This document shows positions 55,860-64,000 of a stretch of 64,000 bases of DNA, piece after piece. The DNA lies in NCBI GenBank assembly GCA_021775595.1, contig JAJFHN010000075.1:1-64000 (forward strand). The letters are read 5' to 3'. Position numbers and translations under genes: made by a program. Each line of letters begins with the position of its first letter. The first letter of the stretch is position 1. This DNA is from Hyphomicrobiales bacterium (GTDB taxonomy: Bacteria > Pseudomonadota > Alphaproteobacteria > Rhizobiales > Methyloligellaceae). Under the pieces are notes generated by a model that searched no databases, was not told the DNA's origin, and saw nothing but the letters and a program-made list of their open reading frames with translations.

Positions 55860-56354
55860 TTACTTCGCCGCGGCCTGACGGCTGGGCGCATCCTGGACCT
55901 CGGGTTCAGAACGCTCCGCCGCGCCGCGCATCATTTCCTTGGCGATTTGGTTGTCGACCACATCGCCCAGTGTGACGCCGTCCAGAAAATTCACGATTTG
56001 GCGGCCGAGCGCGTCCCACAGATCGTGCGTCAGACAGCGATCGTCGCCCATACAGCCCACGTCGTGATCGCCCCCACCGCAGCGGGTCATTTTCACTGGC
56101 TCGTCCACGGCCCGCATGATCTCGGCAATGGTGATCTGACCAACTTCACGCTGCAGCGCATATCCGCCGCCTGGTCCGCGAAAGCTCGTAACCAAGTCGG
56201 CCCGGCGCAGCTTTAGGAAAAGCTGCTCCAGATAAGGCAGCGAAATCTGTTGGCGCTCGGCGATCGACGACAGATTGACGATGCTGTCTTCGCCCTGTTT
56301 GGCCAGATCCGCCAGCGCCATTACGGCGTATCTTCCTTTGGTGGAGAGTTGCAT
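55860..56354 (-). CDS. iscR: Fe-S-sensing Rrf2 regulator IscR
   Basis: IscR is a winged-helix repressor/activator that senses Fe-S cluster status and controls its own operon. The 164-residue protein has the recognition N-terminus MQLSTKGRYAVMALADLA and wing GPGGGYALQRE. Its cluster ligands match the IscR set: Cys92, Cys101, Cys107 and His110 (RC...C...CLTHDLW). Eight residues lie between the first two Cys, three more than in Escherichia coli. The CLTH with LW favours IscR over RirA. It heads the operon iscR-iscS-sufBCDS-sufT-sufA; its promoter has an IscR-like operator. Confidence 0.93.
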   Translation of the reverse strand: MQLSTKGRYAVMALADLAKQGEDSIVNLSSIAERQQISLPYLEQLFLKLRRADLVTSFRGPGGGYALQREVGQITIAEIMRAVDEPVKMTRCGGGDHDVGCMGDDRCLTHDLWDALGRQIVNFLDGVTLGDVVDNQIAKEMMRGAAERSEPEVQDAPSRQAAAK

Positions 56355-56487
56355 TTTCTACCACTCGCAACGGTTGAGAAACGGCATGCCGACCGAAATA
56401 ACCGGCCGAGGTTTTCGAACACTTGCCCAACACCCCGTCGATTGTGCTATGAAGCGCCGCGCCCGTTTAGACCGGGCATTCAGCTTT

Positions 56488-56502
56488 TTTGAATAATTCT
56501 AA
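56488..56502 (-). promoter_or_regulatory. Irr-type ICE-box-like palindrome at the predicted iscR start site
   Basis: Read on the minus strand, TTAGAATTATTCAAA is a nearly perfect inverted repeat, one mismatch from the Irr ICE half sites TTAGAA...TTCTAA. It begins about four bases downstream of the predicted transcript start. Irr in Hyphomicrobiales represses iron-using genes under iron limitation, so a second iron input is likely. Confidence 0.5.
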
Positions 56503-56512
56503 GTCTAGGCTG

Positions 56513-56541
56513 GTTATAGGAATCCCGACTCAGCAAGTCAA
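56513..56541 (-). promoter_or_regulatory. Promoter of the iscR-suf operon
   Basis: On the minus strand TTGACT (56541-56536) and TATAAC (56518-56513) are separated by 17 bases, an excellent sigma-70-type promoter. The predicted start is near 56506, about 150 bases ahead of the iscR ATG. The IscR-like operator overlaps the -35 box and spacer. Confidence 0.78.
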
Positions 56542-56545
56542 GTAT
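56521..56545 (-). promoter_or_regulatory. IscR type-1-like operator
   Basis: Read on the minus strand, the 25 bases have arms ATACTTGACT and AGTCGGGATT around a five-base centre. The arms fit the IscR type 1 consensus (ATASYYGACT...AGTCRRSTAT) at all but two arm positions. The site covers the -35 box and most of the spacer, so IscR would block RNA polymerase, giving autoregulation. Confidence 0.65.
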
Positions 56546-56689
56546 TTATGGACTATCGTATTAGCCGTTCGCTCCATTCAGCGCCCCGAGGGCGCCTTAG
56601 GTCAGGATGCGGGCCGATTCGATGCCGTATTTCCCTCGCGCTGAAGACGTCCCGAGCCCTCAAGACGAGCCGAACCGAATTGGGTCAAC

Positions 56690-57349
56690 ATGCCTGAAGT
56701 CATTATCAACGGTCCCGCCGGACGCATCGAGGCCCGCTACCATCACGAGCCCTCTCAGACCGCGCCGGTTGCAATCATTCTCCATCCTCACCCGCAATTC
56801 GGCGGGACGATGAACAACCAGATCGTCTATCACCTCTATTACACCTTCGTGCGGCGCAAATTCTCGGTGTTGCGCTTCAATTTCCGCGGTGTTGGACGAA
56901 GCCAGGGCCTGTTCGACAATGGACCGGGCGAGCTTGCAGATGCCGCAACCGCGCTCGACTGGATGCAGAGTTTCAATCCCGATGCGCGCGCCTGCTGGAT
57001 CGCCGGCGTCTCGTTCGGTTCTTGGATCTCGATGCAGCTTTTAATGCGCCGTCCCGAGATCGAAGGCTTCATTTCGATCGCGCCGCCCGCCAATCTCTAC
57101 GATTTCAGCTTTTTGGCGCCCTGCCCGTCCTCTGGCCTAATGGTCAATGGCGGCGGCGACCGTGTCGTCTCGACCGAGGCGGTGGCGGGTCTCGTCGACC
57201 GGCTCAAGACGCAGAAGGGCGTGGTGATCGACCACGAAGTCGTGCCCGAAGCCAACCATTTCTTCGAAGGCAAGGTCGATCAGCTGATGGGCGTGGTTGA
57301 TGGCTATTTAGACAAGCGTCTCAAGAAAAAGGCTGAATCGGCCGCCTGA
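56690..57349 (+). CDS. Alpha/beta-hydrolase of the dienelactone/YqiA-like conserved type
   Basis: The 219-residue protein has a hydrolase core with HPHPQFGGTMNNQIV near residues 32-46, FNFRGVGRSQG near 68-78, nucleophile elbow GVSFGSWISMQLL near 107-119 and a late acid and His in GDRVVST and EANHFFEGK. All three catalytic residues are in place. It is a widespread proteobacterial family of unknown substrate. It is divergent from iscR; its start codon is 335 bases away, so both promoters share that space. Homologues are often next to the suf operon in alphaproteobacteria. Confidence 0.85.
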   Translation: MPEVIINGPAGRIEARYHHEPSQTAPVAIILHPHPQFGGTMNNQIVYHLYYTFVRRKFSVLRFNFRGVGRSQGLFDNGPGELADAATALDWMQSFNPDARACWIAGVSFGSWISMQLLMRRPEIEGFISIAPPANLYDFSFLAPCPSSGLMVNGGGDRVVSTEAVAGLVDRLKTQKGVVIDHEVVPEANHFFEGKVDQLMGVVDGYLDKRLKKKAESAA

Positions 57350-57373
57350 TGCCCCCAAATGACCGCCGGCACC

Positions 57374-58483
57374 CTAGCGGGGTCGAACGAGCCGCCCGCC
57401 GGTTTGAGGCTGGGCCACGCCCGTAGTCTCTGGGAAAGTGAGCGGCAGGCCATAGAGCGAGCGCACTGCCAAAAAGGCAAACGCCTCGGCCTCCATGAAT
57501 TCGCTCGACCAGCCAAACGCCTCGGCGCGCTCCACATGGCCCGGCAGCCGGGCGCGAAGCTCATCCATCAGCGCCGGATTGCGGGCGCCGCCACCCGTCA
57601 CCACCCAATTGCGCGGCGCAGCTTCCATGAAGTCTACCGCGCGGGCAATGGCCGCCGCGCTAAAGGCAGTCAGCGTCGCGGCCCCGTCTGCCGTGCTTAG
57701 GCTCTGGGCGGCGTCGAGCGAGAAATCTCCCCGATCAAGCGATTTTGGCGGTCGCTTGGCGAAGAACGGGTGCTCGAGCAGTTTTCCGAGCGCAGCCTCA
57801 TCGACCGCGCCACTGCGCGCCATTACGCCGTCCGTGTCCATTGCTTGCGACGTCTTTTCCATCGCCCAATCGTCGATCAGACCATTGCCTGGTCCGATGT
57901 CGAATGCCAGCAATTCGCCATCTTCGCCAACCCAGGTGACGTTTGAAATGCCGCCGATATTCAGCACCGCAACCGGGCGCTCGATGCTTGCCGCCTCGAT
58001 CAAGGCGCGATGATAGGCCGGAACGAATGGCGCGCCCTCGCCCGCTGCCGCAACGTCATCGCCGCGGAAATCGAACACCACGTCACGGTGCAACATGTCT
58101 GCCAGCAACGAACCATCGCCAAGCTGAACGGTCAGCCCGGCCTGGGGTCTGTGCAGAACCGTCTGGCCGTGAAACCCGACAATCGCGATGTCGCTTTCCT
58201 GTATGCCGTTGGCGGCGAGAAAATCACGCACCGCTTGGCCGTGGGCCCGGGTGATCATCTCCTCCGCCCGCGCCAACGCCTCTGGGCGCCCATCGCGTTG
58301 CTCGAGCGCTCTTGCCTGGTCGACCGCCTCAGCGATCAGGCTGCGCTCATCCACCCCATAGGCCCTGCTTGTACCGGGACCGCGCGCGGTAACGCGCTCG
58401 CCATCAGTCTCGATCATTGCGACATCGATGCCGTCCATCGACGTGCCGCTCATCAGACCTATCGCGCGCAATGGCGTGTTCAT
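57374..58483 (-). CDS. anmK: Anhydro-N-acetylmuramic acid kinase
   Basis: AnmK phosphorylates and opens anhMurNAc for peptidoglycan recycling. The ATG at 58483 gives 369 residues; the frame opens six codons earlier. Motifs are AIGLMSGTSMDGIDVAM at the start, VGFHGQTVLHRP near 108-119, NIGGISNVTWV near 178-188 and GPGNGLIDDW near 198-207, and TGGGARNP near 295-302. It is convergent with the hydrolase and divergent from tyrS. NagZ, the enzyme upstream in the pathway, is at 15791-16804. Confidence 0.94.
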   Translation of the reverse strand: MNTPLRAIGLMSGTSMDGIDVAMIETDGERVTARGPGTSRAYGVDERSLIAEAVDQARALEQRDGRPEALARAEEMITRAHGQAVRDFLAANGIQESDIAIVGFHGQTVLHRPQAGLTVQLGDGSLLADMLHRDVVFDFRGDDVAAAGEGAPFVPAYHRALIEAASIERPVAVLNIGGISNVTWVGEDGELLAFDIGPGNGLIDDWAMEKTSQAMDTDGVMARSGAVDEAALGKLLEHPFFAKRPPKSLDRGDFSLDAAQSLSTADGAATLTAFSAAAIARAVDFMEAAPRNWVVTGGGARNPALMDELRARLPGHVERAEAFGWSSEFMEAEAFAFLAVRSLYGLPLTFPETTGVAQPQTGGRLVRPR

Positions 58484-58581
58484 GCCGGCAGCTCCGTGCA
58501 TTCCTGGTGTAAACCTGTTACATGCCGGTTTAGCATATCGCGTTCGCGATGCGGCCCACCTGATTCGGATCGTTCACTCTC

Positions 58582-59835
58582 ATGAGCGCCTTTAACTCAG
58601 ACTTGCTCAACGTGCTTTCAGCCCGTGGGTACATACATCAGTGCACCGACGAGGCGGCGCTCGACGAGGCCGCCGGGTCAGGTGTTCTGACCGCCTATAT
58701 CGGATTCGATTGCACCGCTCCAAGCCTGCACGCCGGCAGCTTGCTTGGAATCATGATGCTGCGCAAGCTTCAGCAAGCCGGCCACAAACCAATCGTGCTG
58801 ATGGGCGGCGGGACGACCAAGGTTGGCGATCCGTCCGGCAAGGAAGAATCGCGCCAGTTGCTGGGCGACGACGATATCTCCGCCAATATGGCCAGCATTC
58901 GCGCGGTGTTCGAGACATTCCTCAGCTTCGGCGATGGCCCCACCGACGCGGTCATGGTCGACAATGCCGAATGGCTCGATGAGCTCAACTACATCGCCTT
59001 TTTGCGCGATTACGGACGTCACTTCACCCTGAACCGCATGCTCACCTTCGATTCGGTCAAGCTGCGCCTGGAGCGCGAACAGCCGCTCACATTCCTCGAA
59101 TTCAACTACATGATTCTGCAAGCCTACGACTTTCTCGAGCTCAACCGGCGCCATGGTTGCCGGCTGCAGATGGGCGGCTCCGATCAATGGGGCAACATCA
59201 TCAACGGCATCGAGCTTGGCCGCAGGGTCGACGGTTTGGACCTCTATGGCCTGACATGTCCGCTGCTCACCACCTCGTCAGGCACAAAAATGGGCAAGAC
59301 GGCGTCCGGCGCTGTGTGGCTAAACGCTGATATGACCAGCCCGTACGATTACTGGCAGTACTGGCGCAACACGGAAGACACCGATGTTGGCCGCTTTTTG
59401 CGGCTCTTCACGGAACTCGACGAGCGCGACATCGCGCGGCTCGAAAGTCTCGAGGGCGCCGAATTGAACGAGGCCAAAAAGGTCTTGGCCAACGAGGCAA
59501 CGGCTCTGGCCCATGGCAAATCGGCGGCCAAGCAAGCGGAGGAGACCGCTCGCCAAGCCTTCGAGGAAGGGGCCCATGCCGAAGGCTTGCCCAGCATCGA
59601 ATTGCCCGGCGCGGAATTGGAAAACGGATTGGGCTTGCTAAGCGCACTGGTCAAGGCGGGCCTCGCCGCAAGCAATGGCGAAGCGCGCCGCTTCGTCACC
59701 GGCGGCGGCGCTCGGGTCAACGATCAGAGTGTGTCTGATCACGCCATGACGCTCACACTGAGCGACGTTACAGATGAGGGCGTTATCAAGCTTTCGATCG
59801 GCAAGAAAAAGCACGTGTTGATCAGACCGGTCTGA
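58582..59835 (+). CDS. tyrS: Tyrosyl-tRNA synthetase
   Basis: TyrS charges tRNA-Tyr. The 417-residue class I enzyme has [21 protein letters not shown] with the HIGH-equivalent HAGS near residues 50-53, an acceptor region [27 protein letters not shown] and KMSKS-equivalent [15 protein letters not shown] near 233-247. The C-terminal S4-like RNA-binding domain ends the protein ([16 protein letters not shown]). Complete. It is convergent with the AsmA-type gene, with nine bases between stop codons. Confidence 0.96.
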   Translation: MSAFNSDLLNVLSARGYIHQCTDEAALDEAAGSGVLTAYIGFDCTAPSLHAGSLLGIMMLRKLQQAGHKPIVLMGGGTTKVGDPSGKEESRQLLGDDDISANMASIRAVFETFLSFGDGPTDAVMVDNAEWLDELNYIAFLRDYGRHFTLNRMLTFDSVKLRLEREQPLTFLEFNYMILQAYDFLELNRRHGCRLQMGGSDQWGNIINGIELGRRVDGLDLYGLTCPLLTTSSGTKMGKTASGAVWLNADMTSPYDYWQYWRNTEDTDVGRFLRLFTELDERDIARLESLEGAELNEAKKVLANEATALAHGKSAAKQAEETARQAFEEGAHAEGLPSIELPGAELENGLGLLSALVKAGLAASNGEARRFVTGGGARVNDQSVSDHAMTLTLSDVTDEGVIKLSIGKKKHVLIRPV

Positions 59836-59843
59836 TCAATCGA

Positions 59844-62800
59844 TCAGTTGTCGCCCGGAAACGAGGGCCGCTCGCCAAGCCAGGGCGGAATCTTTGCCTG
59901 GGTTGTGGTCGAGGGTGGAACCGGCAGTTGTGTCGCCGGCGGCGCCGTCCCAATGCCCCGCGGCGGCGGCGCATTTCCAATATTTGGCTTCGGCGGCGGC
60001 AACGCCTGCGAACGACCGGTGAATTCAAAAATCTGCCGAAAAATTCCAGGCGCCACCATGGACACCGGGTTCATCATGACCTGCGGTTCCGACATCGATC
60101 CCTTGACCGCGAAGGTGATGCCAAGCACGCCCTCACCACGCCTTCCGACCAAAAGATTGCCGATGATGGGAATGGAGCCGAGCGCCGAGTTGAGGCCATA
60201 GAGCGGGACGTATGTGCCACCCAAATTGATCTGCTTTGTCTTGAAATCCACGCGTCCGCGCATGGTCGCCCCAAGCATCGGTCCGTTGACGTATGAATTG
60301 TGCAAGACAAATTGTCCCTCGCCGACCGAGAATGGCGCCCGCAGCTGATTGAACGCGATACGTCTGCGCTGGGGCGAGGTGCGGCGTCGACGATTTCGCG
60401 ACTGAGACGTCGCGTTGGTCGGAGAATCGACGACGAGTTGATTGACCACCCTATCGCCGAGAATAACGAAATCGCGCGCCCACAGCGTGCCCGTCGTGTT
60501 GGCGCGTCCTCGGCCATCCAGATTGACTTGCAGCGACGCTTCGCCGCCTTCGACTTTTGGATAAAAACCGACGAGTCGGAACGCCGAGCCGGCGTCCTGC
60601 GCCTCCGCCAGCAATACGCGGGGCTGCCCTTCTTCGGGATTGAGACGCACGGCGATTGGCGACTTGCCGTTCAGCTTACCGGTTGCATCCAGACGCTGCA
60701 GCTTGCCGCCACGCTTAATAACGGAGATTTCGGCATCTTTCACGGTCGTGTTGGAGAAGCCCATTACGGTCGTGATTTGCGCGCTCAGATCAAGTCCCGG
60801 CTCGTCTTTCGAGGGTGGTTTTTGATCTTCAGCCAGTTGGCCGGCGGAAAACAGCGATTCAAAAAACTGCCGCCCATCATAGCCCGAGCCTTGCGCCTGG
60901 ACGTCCCAAACATTGTCGCTGCGCAGATTGCCCGCCAACTCCAGATGCGTGATCACATTGAAAGAGAAATCCGGGAAGAAAAACGCTTTGGGATCGCCCT
61001 TTTCATTTAGCCCGATCCAACCCTCGATGCCTATATTGTCACCGACCACCTTGAAATTTTGCAGCTCGGTATTGCCGTCCTGGCCATCGGCCACATCGAA
61101 TTGCAGATTTGCCGACTGTCCCGGCGGCTTACGCCAACCGAAATTGGACATCACCAGATCGGCCTTGTTCAAATCAGCCTCGACGCGAATCTTCTTTTTT
61201 GAGCTCGCAACATTGCCGACACTGACGCTGACGGGCACGGGTCCGCGAATCATGTGATTGAGGTCGAAGCCGAGCTTGTCCCGTTCAGCTTCGTTCAGCA
61301 CCGCGGTGACGCGAAGATCGGGTTGCTTGTCGTCGGGTGCGGCAAAAATTCTTTGCCAGTTGATTTGCGCCGGAATGCCGTTCAGAACGACATCGCCGCG
61401 AGCCTGCAACGCCTTTTCACTCGCGTTGAAAACCACCGTACCACCCTCGACGGCTACGCCCTCAAAATTGCTCTGCAAGGTCACGCGGTCCAGCTTGACG
61501 TCACCGCGCATGCTGACGTCGTCAAACGTCAAACCCTTCATCGTCGGCAATGCGATGCGGAAATTTCCCTCGGCGTCTCCGCCGATCATTTCGGGTTTGA
61601 AGCCGACCTTCTTGGCATAGCCCAGTGGATCGTGGTCGAGCAGCTCGAGCACCGCCGTCGCCGCGCCAGCCGCCTTGAATGTGAGCTCGCCGATTTCGGG
61701 CAATGGACGCAAATCGTCGACCACAAAGCGTCCGTCTTTCAGGTCGATGCGCTTTCCGCTCGGCAGATTGACCCAGGCCTTGGGCGCGCTGAATTCGAAG
61801 CTTCGGCCATATAGGCGCATAACGCCTTCGGCCGTCTGGATCGGCGGCATTTGATCGATATAGTGGATTTCGACGCCCGTTGTTTGGAGATCGAATTGAA
61901 CGGACTCGGGCGCAATGTCGCCGCCGGCCTGGAGTTTGGCGAGCGCGCCAGCGGGAATGTCTATCTTGGCAACGCCGCCAAGGATTTGTCCGGCAGTCAG
62001 ATTTTTGCCCGACCATTGTCGTGCGCCGGCGGCCACAAATTTGGGCCACAGCTTCATCATCTGATCGACCGACATTGCGCTCAACTGACCCGTCAGCTTG
62101 ACTTCCGGCGATCCCGGCGCGTCAACGACCGTGCCCTGCAGCGTCATGCTGGCGGTGCCCATTCTGATATGGAATCGGGAGACTTCCAGATGCCCCGTCT
62201 CGGGCGTCACGATACCCTCGGCAACCCATTCATCCACCGGAACCGGCGCAAGGCCAAATTCTTCGACGCCCAACACCGCATCATCTGCTTTCAATCGGAA
62301 GCGCCAACTCTTCGGCGCCAGCCCCCCAGCAGCCGCCTCGCCTTGCGGTGCCTGCGCCAACGGCTCGAATACACCGCTGATCACAGCCCTGCTTTCGCCC
62401 CACAGGATGGTCGATGGCAAGATTTCGACCTTATCCTCGAGCGCCAAATAGCGCACATGGAGTTCGCCTTCATCGATCAGCATCGGGTATTTTGCGTCCC
62501 AGGGCGGCCGGATATGACCGGCTGAAAGATTGATGCGCGCTTCGGCGCCGAGCACCGCGCCTCCGGTCGACATATCGATGCTGGTCTCCGCCGTCACCGG
62601 CATCTCCAACGCCCCGATGCCGCTGTAGCCTGGCAAATTCGCGGCGATGCCCTTGGGCACCAGATCTTTGATCATTGCGGTGAATGTCAGCTGCTGGCGC
62701 TTTTCCGACTGCTCCGTGCTGAAATTGAGCTTCCACGGACCCTCGGACGAGGAGATGTTGGCCTCGCCGAGTAATACGCTGCGCTTCTTGCCGTGTTCCA

Positions 62801-63638
62801 GATCGATTGCGAAATCTGGCACCTGCCAGAAGCTTTGTTTGCCGCTTTGATTGAACACAACCACCGCATCGCGCACGCCAAAGCTCGTGAGGTAGGACGA
62901 AGCCGTCGTTCCCTTCCTGGCCTTCTCGAACGCATCGGCGATGGATTGGGTGAGATTGATTTGGCCCAGTCCGGGATTGGCGAGCGGAACCTGGCCGCCC
63001 GGACTCTCCGGCGCATCTCCACTGGCCACGACTTCGCCTGCCGCGCCATCGGATCGCGCACGCGGTTGCATCTGATCAGCGGGCGCGACCGGCGCCGTCT
63101 GATCGTTGGAAAACGAAAGCGATAAGCCGCCGCTCGGCGAATAGAACAGCAACAGCCTCGGCCCGATGAAATCGACGCTGCCGGGAGCAATGCGTCCCTC
63201 GAGCAATCCTCGCGCGCTCAGGCCGATCGCCGCATAGGGTGCTTGGGCAACAACCGAACCGCGGCTGTCGATCAGGCGGATGTTGCGCAAACGAAATTGC
63301 ACATCGGGACCATCGTCGCCCTTGCGCACCACCGCATCGTCGATTTTCACTTCGGCATCGGCGAGTTCGCGGTTGATCGCCTCCTCAAGTATCGGCACCA
63401 AGAAGGGGAGCGAAACGGGTCCCTGATTGAGCCGGCCATAGGCCAGCGTCACCGCCAATGCGCCCACCACCAAAAGGCCTGCGAAAATCTCGAAGGTGAA
63501 GCGCAGTGACCGGCGCGAAGCCGTTTGCAAACCGAGCTGAACGGGCTTGGGCAGCCGGCGGACAAGCTGGCGCCCTTTCTCGGGCAGCTCTGCGAGCGCC
63601 CGTCCCTTGTCAGGAAACTTGATGAAGTCGCGTGTCAT
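59844..63638 (-). CDS. Large AsmA-like/DUF3971 envelope protein
   Basis: The 1,264-residue protein has an N-terminal cytoplasmic basic segment, one membrane helix near residues 51-66 (FAGLLVVGALAVTLAY) and a very long extracytoplasmic part built from beta-rich repeats. It has the AsmA/DUF3971 layout of the YhdP/TamB/AsmA type, proteins now thought to carry phospholipids between the two membranes. A Pro-rich tail ends the chain (ATQLPVPPSTTTQAKIPPW). The region GTYVPLYGLNSALGSIPIIGNLLVG near residues 1140-1164 is the recognisable AsmA-like C-terminal element. It is followed, divergently, by the peroxiredoxin gene. The plus-strand frames within it are shadows. Confidence 0.9.
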   Translation of the reverse strand: MTRDFIKFPDKGRALAELPEKGRQLVRRLPKPVQLGLQTASRRSLRFTFEIFAGLLVVGALAVTLAYGRLNQGPVSLPFLVPILEEAINRELADAEVKIDDAVVRKGDDGPDVQFRLRNIRLIDSRGSVVAQAPYAAIGLSARGLLEGRIAPGSVDFIGPRLLLFYSPSGGLSLSFSNDQTAPVAPADQMQPRARSDGAAGEVVASGDAPESPGGQVPLANPGLGQINLTQSIADAFEKARKGTTASSYLTSFGVRDAVVVFNQSGKQSFWQVPDFAIDLEHGKKRSVLLGEANISSSEGPWKLNFSTEQSEKRQQLTFTAMIKDLVPKGIAANLPGYSGIGALEMPVTAETSIDMSTGGAVLGAEARINLSAGHIRPPWDAKYPMLIDEGELHVRYLALEDKVEILPSTILWGESRAVISGVFEPLAQAPQGEAAAGGLAPKSWRFRLKADDAVLGVEEFGLAPVPVDEWVAEGIVTPETGHLEVSRFHIRMGTASMTLQGTVVDAPGSPEVKLTGQLSAMSVDQMMKLWPKFVAAGARQWSGKNLTAGQILGGVAKIDIPAGALAKLQAGGDIAPESVQFDLQTTGVEIHYIDQMPPIQTAEGVMRLYGRSFEFSAPKAWVNLPSGKRIDLKDGRFVVDDLRPLPEIGELTFKAAGAATAVLELLDHDPLGYAKKVGFKPEMIGGDAEGNFRIALPTMKGLTFDDVSMRGDVKLDRVTLQSNFEGVAVEGGTVVFNASEKALQARGDVVLNGIPAQINWQRIFAAPDDKQPDLRVTAVLNEAERDKLGFDLNHMIRGPVPVSVSVGNVASSKKKIRVEADLNKADLVMSNFGWRKPPGQSANLQFDVADGQDGNTELQNFKVVGDNIGIEGWIGLNEKGDPKAFFFPDFSFNVITHLELAGNLRSDNVWDVQAQGSGYDGRQFFESLFSAGQLAEDQKPPSKDEPGLDLSAQITTVMGFSNTTVKDAEISVIKRGGKLQRLDATGKLNGKSPIAVRLNPEEGQPRVLLAEAQDAGSAFRLVGFYPKVEGGEASLQVNLDGRGRANTTGTLWARDFVILGDRVVNQLVVDSPTNATSQSRNRRRRTSPQRRRIAFNQLRAPFSVGEGQFVLHNSYVNGPMLGATMRGRVDFKTKQINLGGTYVPLYGLNSALGSIPIIGNLLVGRRGEGVLGITFAVKGSMSEPQVMMNPVSMVAPGIFRQIFEFTGRSQALPPPKPNIGNAPPPRGIGTAPPATQLPVPPSTTTQAKIPPWLGERPSFPGDN

Positions 63639-63926
63639 GCATTTCCATCGCGAACGACGGGTCAGCGGCCAGCAGAGTTTTTAGTGCCGGTCACTCAGGC
63701 CTTCAGCCCCCCATCGACCACCTTGAACTTGCTTAAGAAGTTGCCGGTCGTCACAAGCCGCACAATCATTCCCGTTGCGGCATTATCGGGCCCATAAGGT
63801 TTACGAATGTCCCCAGATAATTCTAAACACAATCTCTGGCGAGTTCGGCCCCAACCACGGCCATTCCGAACTCCTGGACCGTATGTTTGGCCTATAGAGT
63901 AATATCGACAAAAGGAAGGCGGGTTG

Positions 63927-64000
63927 ATGTTGAGAAAAGGCGATTTTGCGCCGGATTTTGAGCTGCCAACTGCCGGTGGCAACACGCTGAATTTGAGCGC
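63927..64000 (+). CDS. bcp: Thioredoxin-dependent peroxiredoxin, Bcp type (5' end only)
   Basis: The ATG at 63927 follows an AAAGGAAGG site by seven bases and opens a frame reading MLRKGDFAPDFELPTAGGNTLN that runs off the window. The KGDFAPDFELP motif is the usual start of PrxQ/Bcp peroxiredoxins. Only 24 residues are visible, so the peroxidatic Cys cannot be checked. It is divergent from the AsmA-like gene, a common alphaproteobacterial pairing. Confidence 0.85.
   Translation, partial: MLRKGDFAPDFELPTAGGNTLNLS

Noticed and set aside
63695-63770. A 24-codon minus-strand frame ending upstream of the AsmA-like gene
   Set aside because: No clear ribosome site and no link to the downstream start; too short to support.

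Overview
This 64 kb window is ordinary, high-GC chromosomal core from an alphaproteobacterium, most likely of the order Hyphomicrobiales (Rhizobiales). The lineage call rests on gene content and order: a popZ-valS pair, an ExoR-like Sel1-repeat protein, DipM/NlpD-like pcm-surE-serS-tatCBA-scpBA-nagZ-SPOR-argS-dgt synteny, the iscR-iscS-sufBCDS-sufT-sufA order, a TtgA-free Tat operon next to serS, and tyrS-AsmA-bcp. I cannot place it to genus. I see no phage, insertion sequence, CRISPR array, rRNA operon or obvious genomic island.

Layout. 1-5.4 kb (minus strand): the 5' part of a DUF4153 membrane protein, an NDUFAF6-like squalene/phytoene-synthase relative, then secF, secD and yajC. 5.6-6.5 kb: a DUF815 ATPase on the plus strand. 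6.5-21.8 kb: a long minus-strand run for envelope and housekeeping jobs: a degenerate LytM factor, a small lipoprotein, pcm, surE, serS, tatCBA, an orphan ABC ATPase, scpB, scpA, nagZ, a SPOR protein, argS and dgt. 21.8-26.8 kb: erpA and xth on the plus strand, then an ExoR-like gene overlapping ilvD on the minus strand, a 530-base relatively AT-rich intergenic stretch and a secreted TPR protein. 26.8-31.7 kb: valS, popZ and a Pcm-like methyltransferase. 31.9-32.8 kb: tRNA-Cys(GCA), two small membrane proteins and tRNA-Asn(GTT) with a strong terminator. 32.8-39.0 kb: a GST, an esterase, an L,D-transpeptidase, a large TPR protein, a membrane-anchored unknown and nnrD/nnrE. 39.0-41.25 kb: the glnB-glnA nitrogen operon with a sigma-54 promoter and two NtrC-type dyads. 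41.4-48.75 kb: a small membrane protein, a thioredoxin-like protein, parE, a hydrolase, an isoprenylcysteine-methyltransferase-like protein, a DEAD-box helicase and a diguanylate cyclase. 48.8-56.6 kb: the complete iron-sulfur assembly operon iscR-iscS-sufBCDS-sufT-sufA with a readable promoter. 56.7-64 kb: a hydrolase, anmK, tyrS, a 1,264-residue AsmA-like protein and the start of a Bcp-type peroxiredoxin.

How genes work together. Protein export is covered by SecDF-YajC and TatABC. Cell-wall and envelope work is covered by the LytM factor, NagZ, AnmK, SPOR, an L,D-transpeptidase and AsmA. Chromosome maintenance and polarity is covered by ScpA/ScpB, PopZ and ParE. Fe-S assembly uses two desulfurases (SufS and an IscS-type), SufBCD, SufT, and two A-type carriers (SufA here and ErpA 27 kb away).

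The most informative non-coding signals are two promoter regions. Upstream of glnB there are two 17-bp TGCA-N9-TGCA dyads two helical turns apart, about 90 bp upstream of a nearly perfect sigma-54 promoter. Upstream of iscR a TTGACT-N17-TATAAC promoter overlaps an IscR type-1-like operator and is followed at the predicted start site by an Irr-type (ICE) palindrome. I found no convincing previously undescribed multi-gene system; the findings below are mainly regulatory architectures, local losses from conserved gene orders, and proteins with unrecognised parts.
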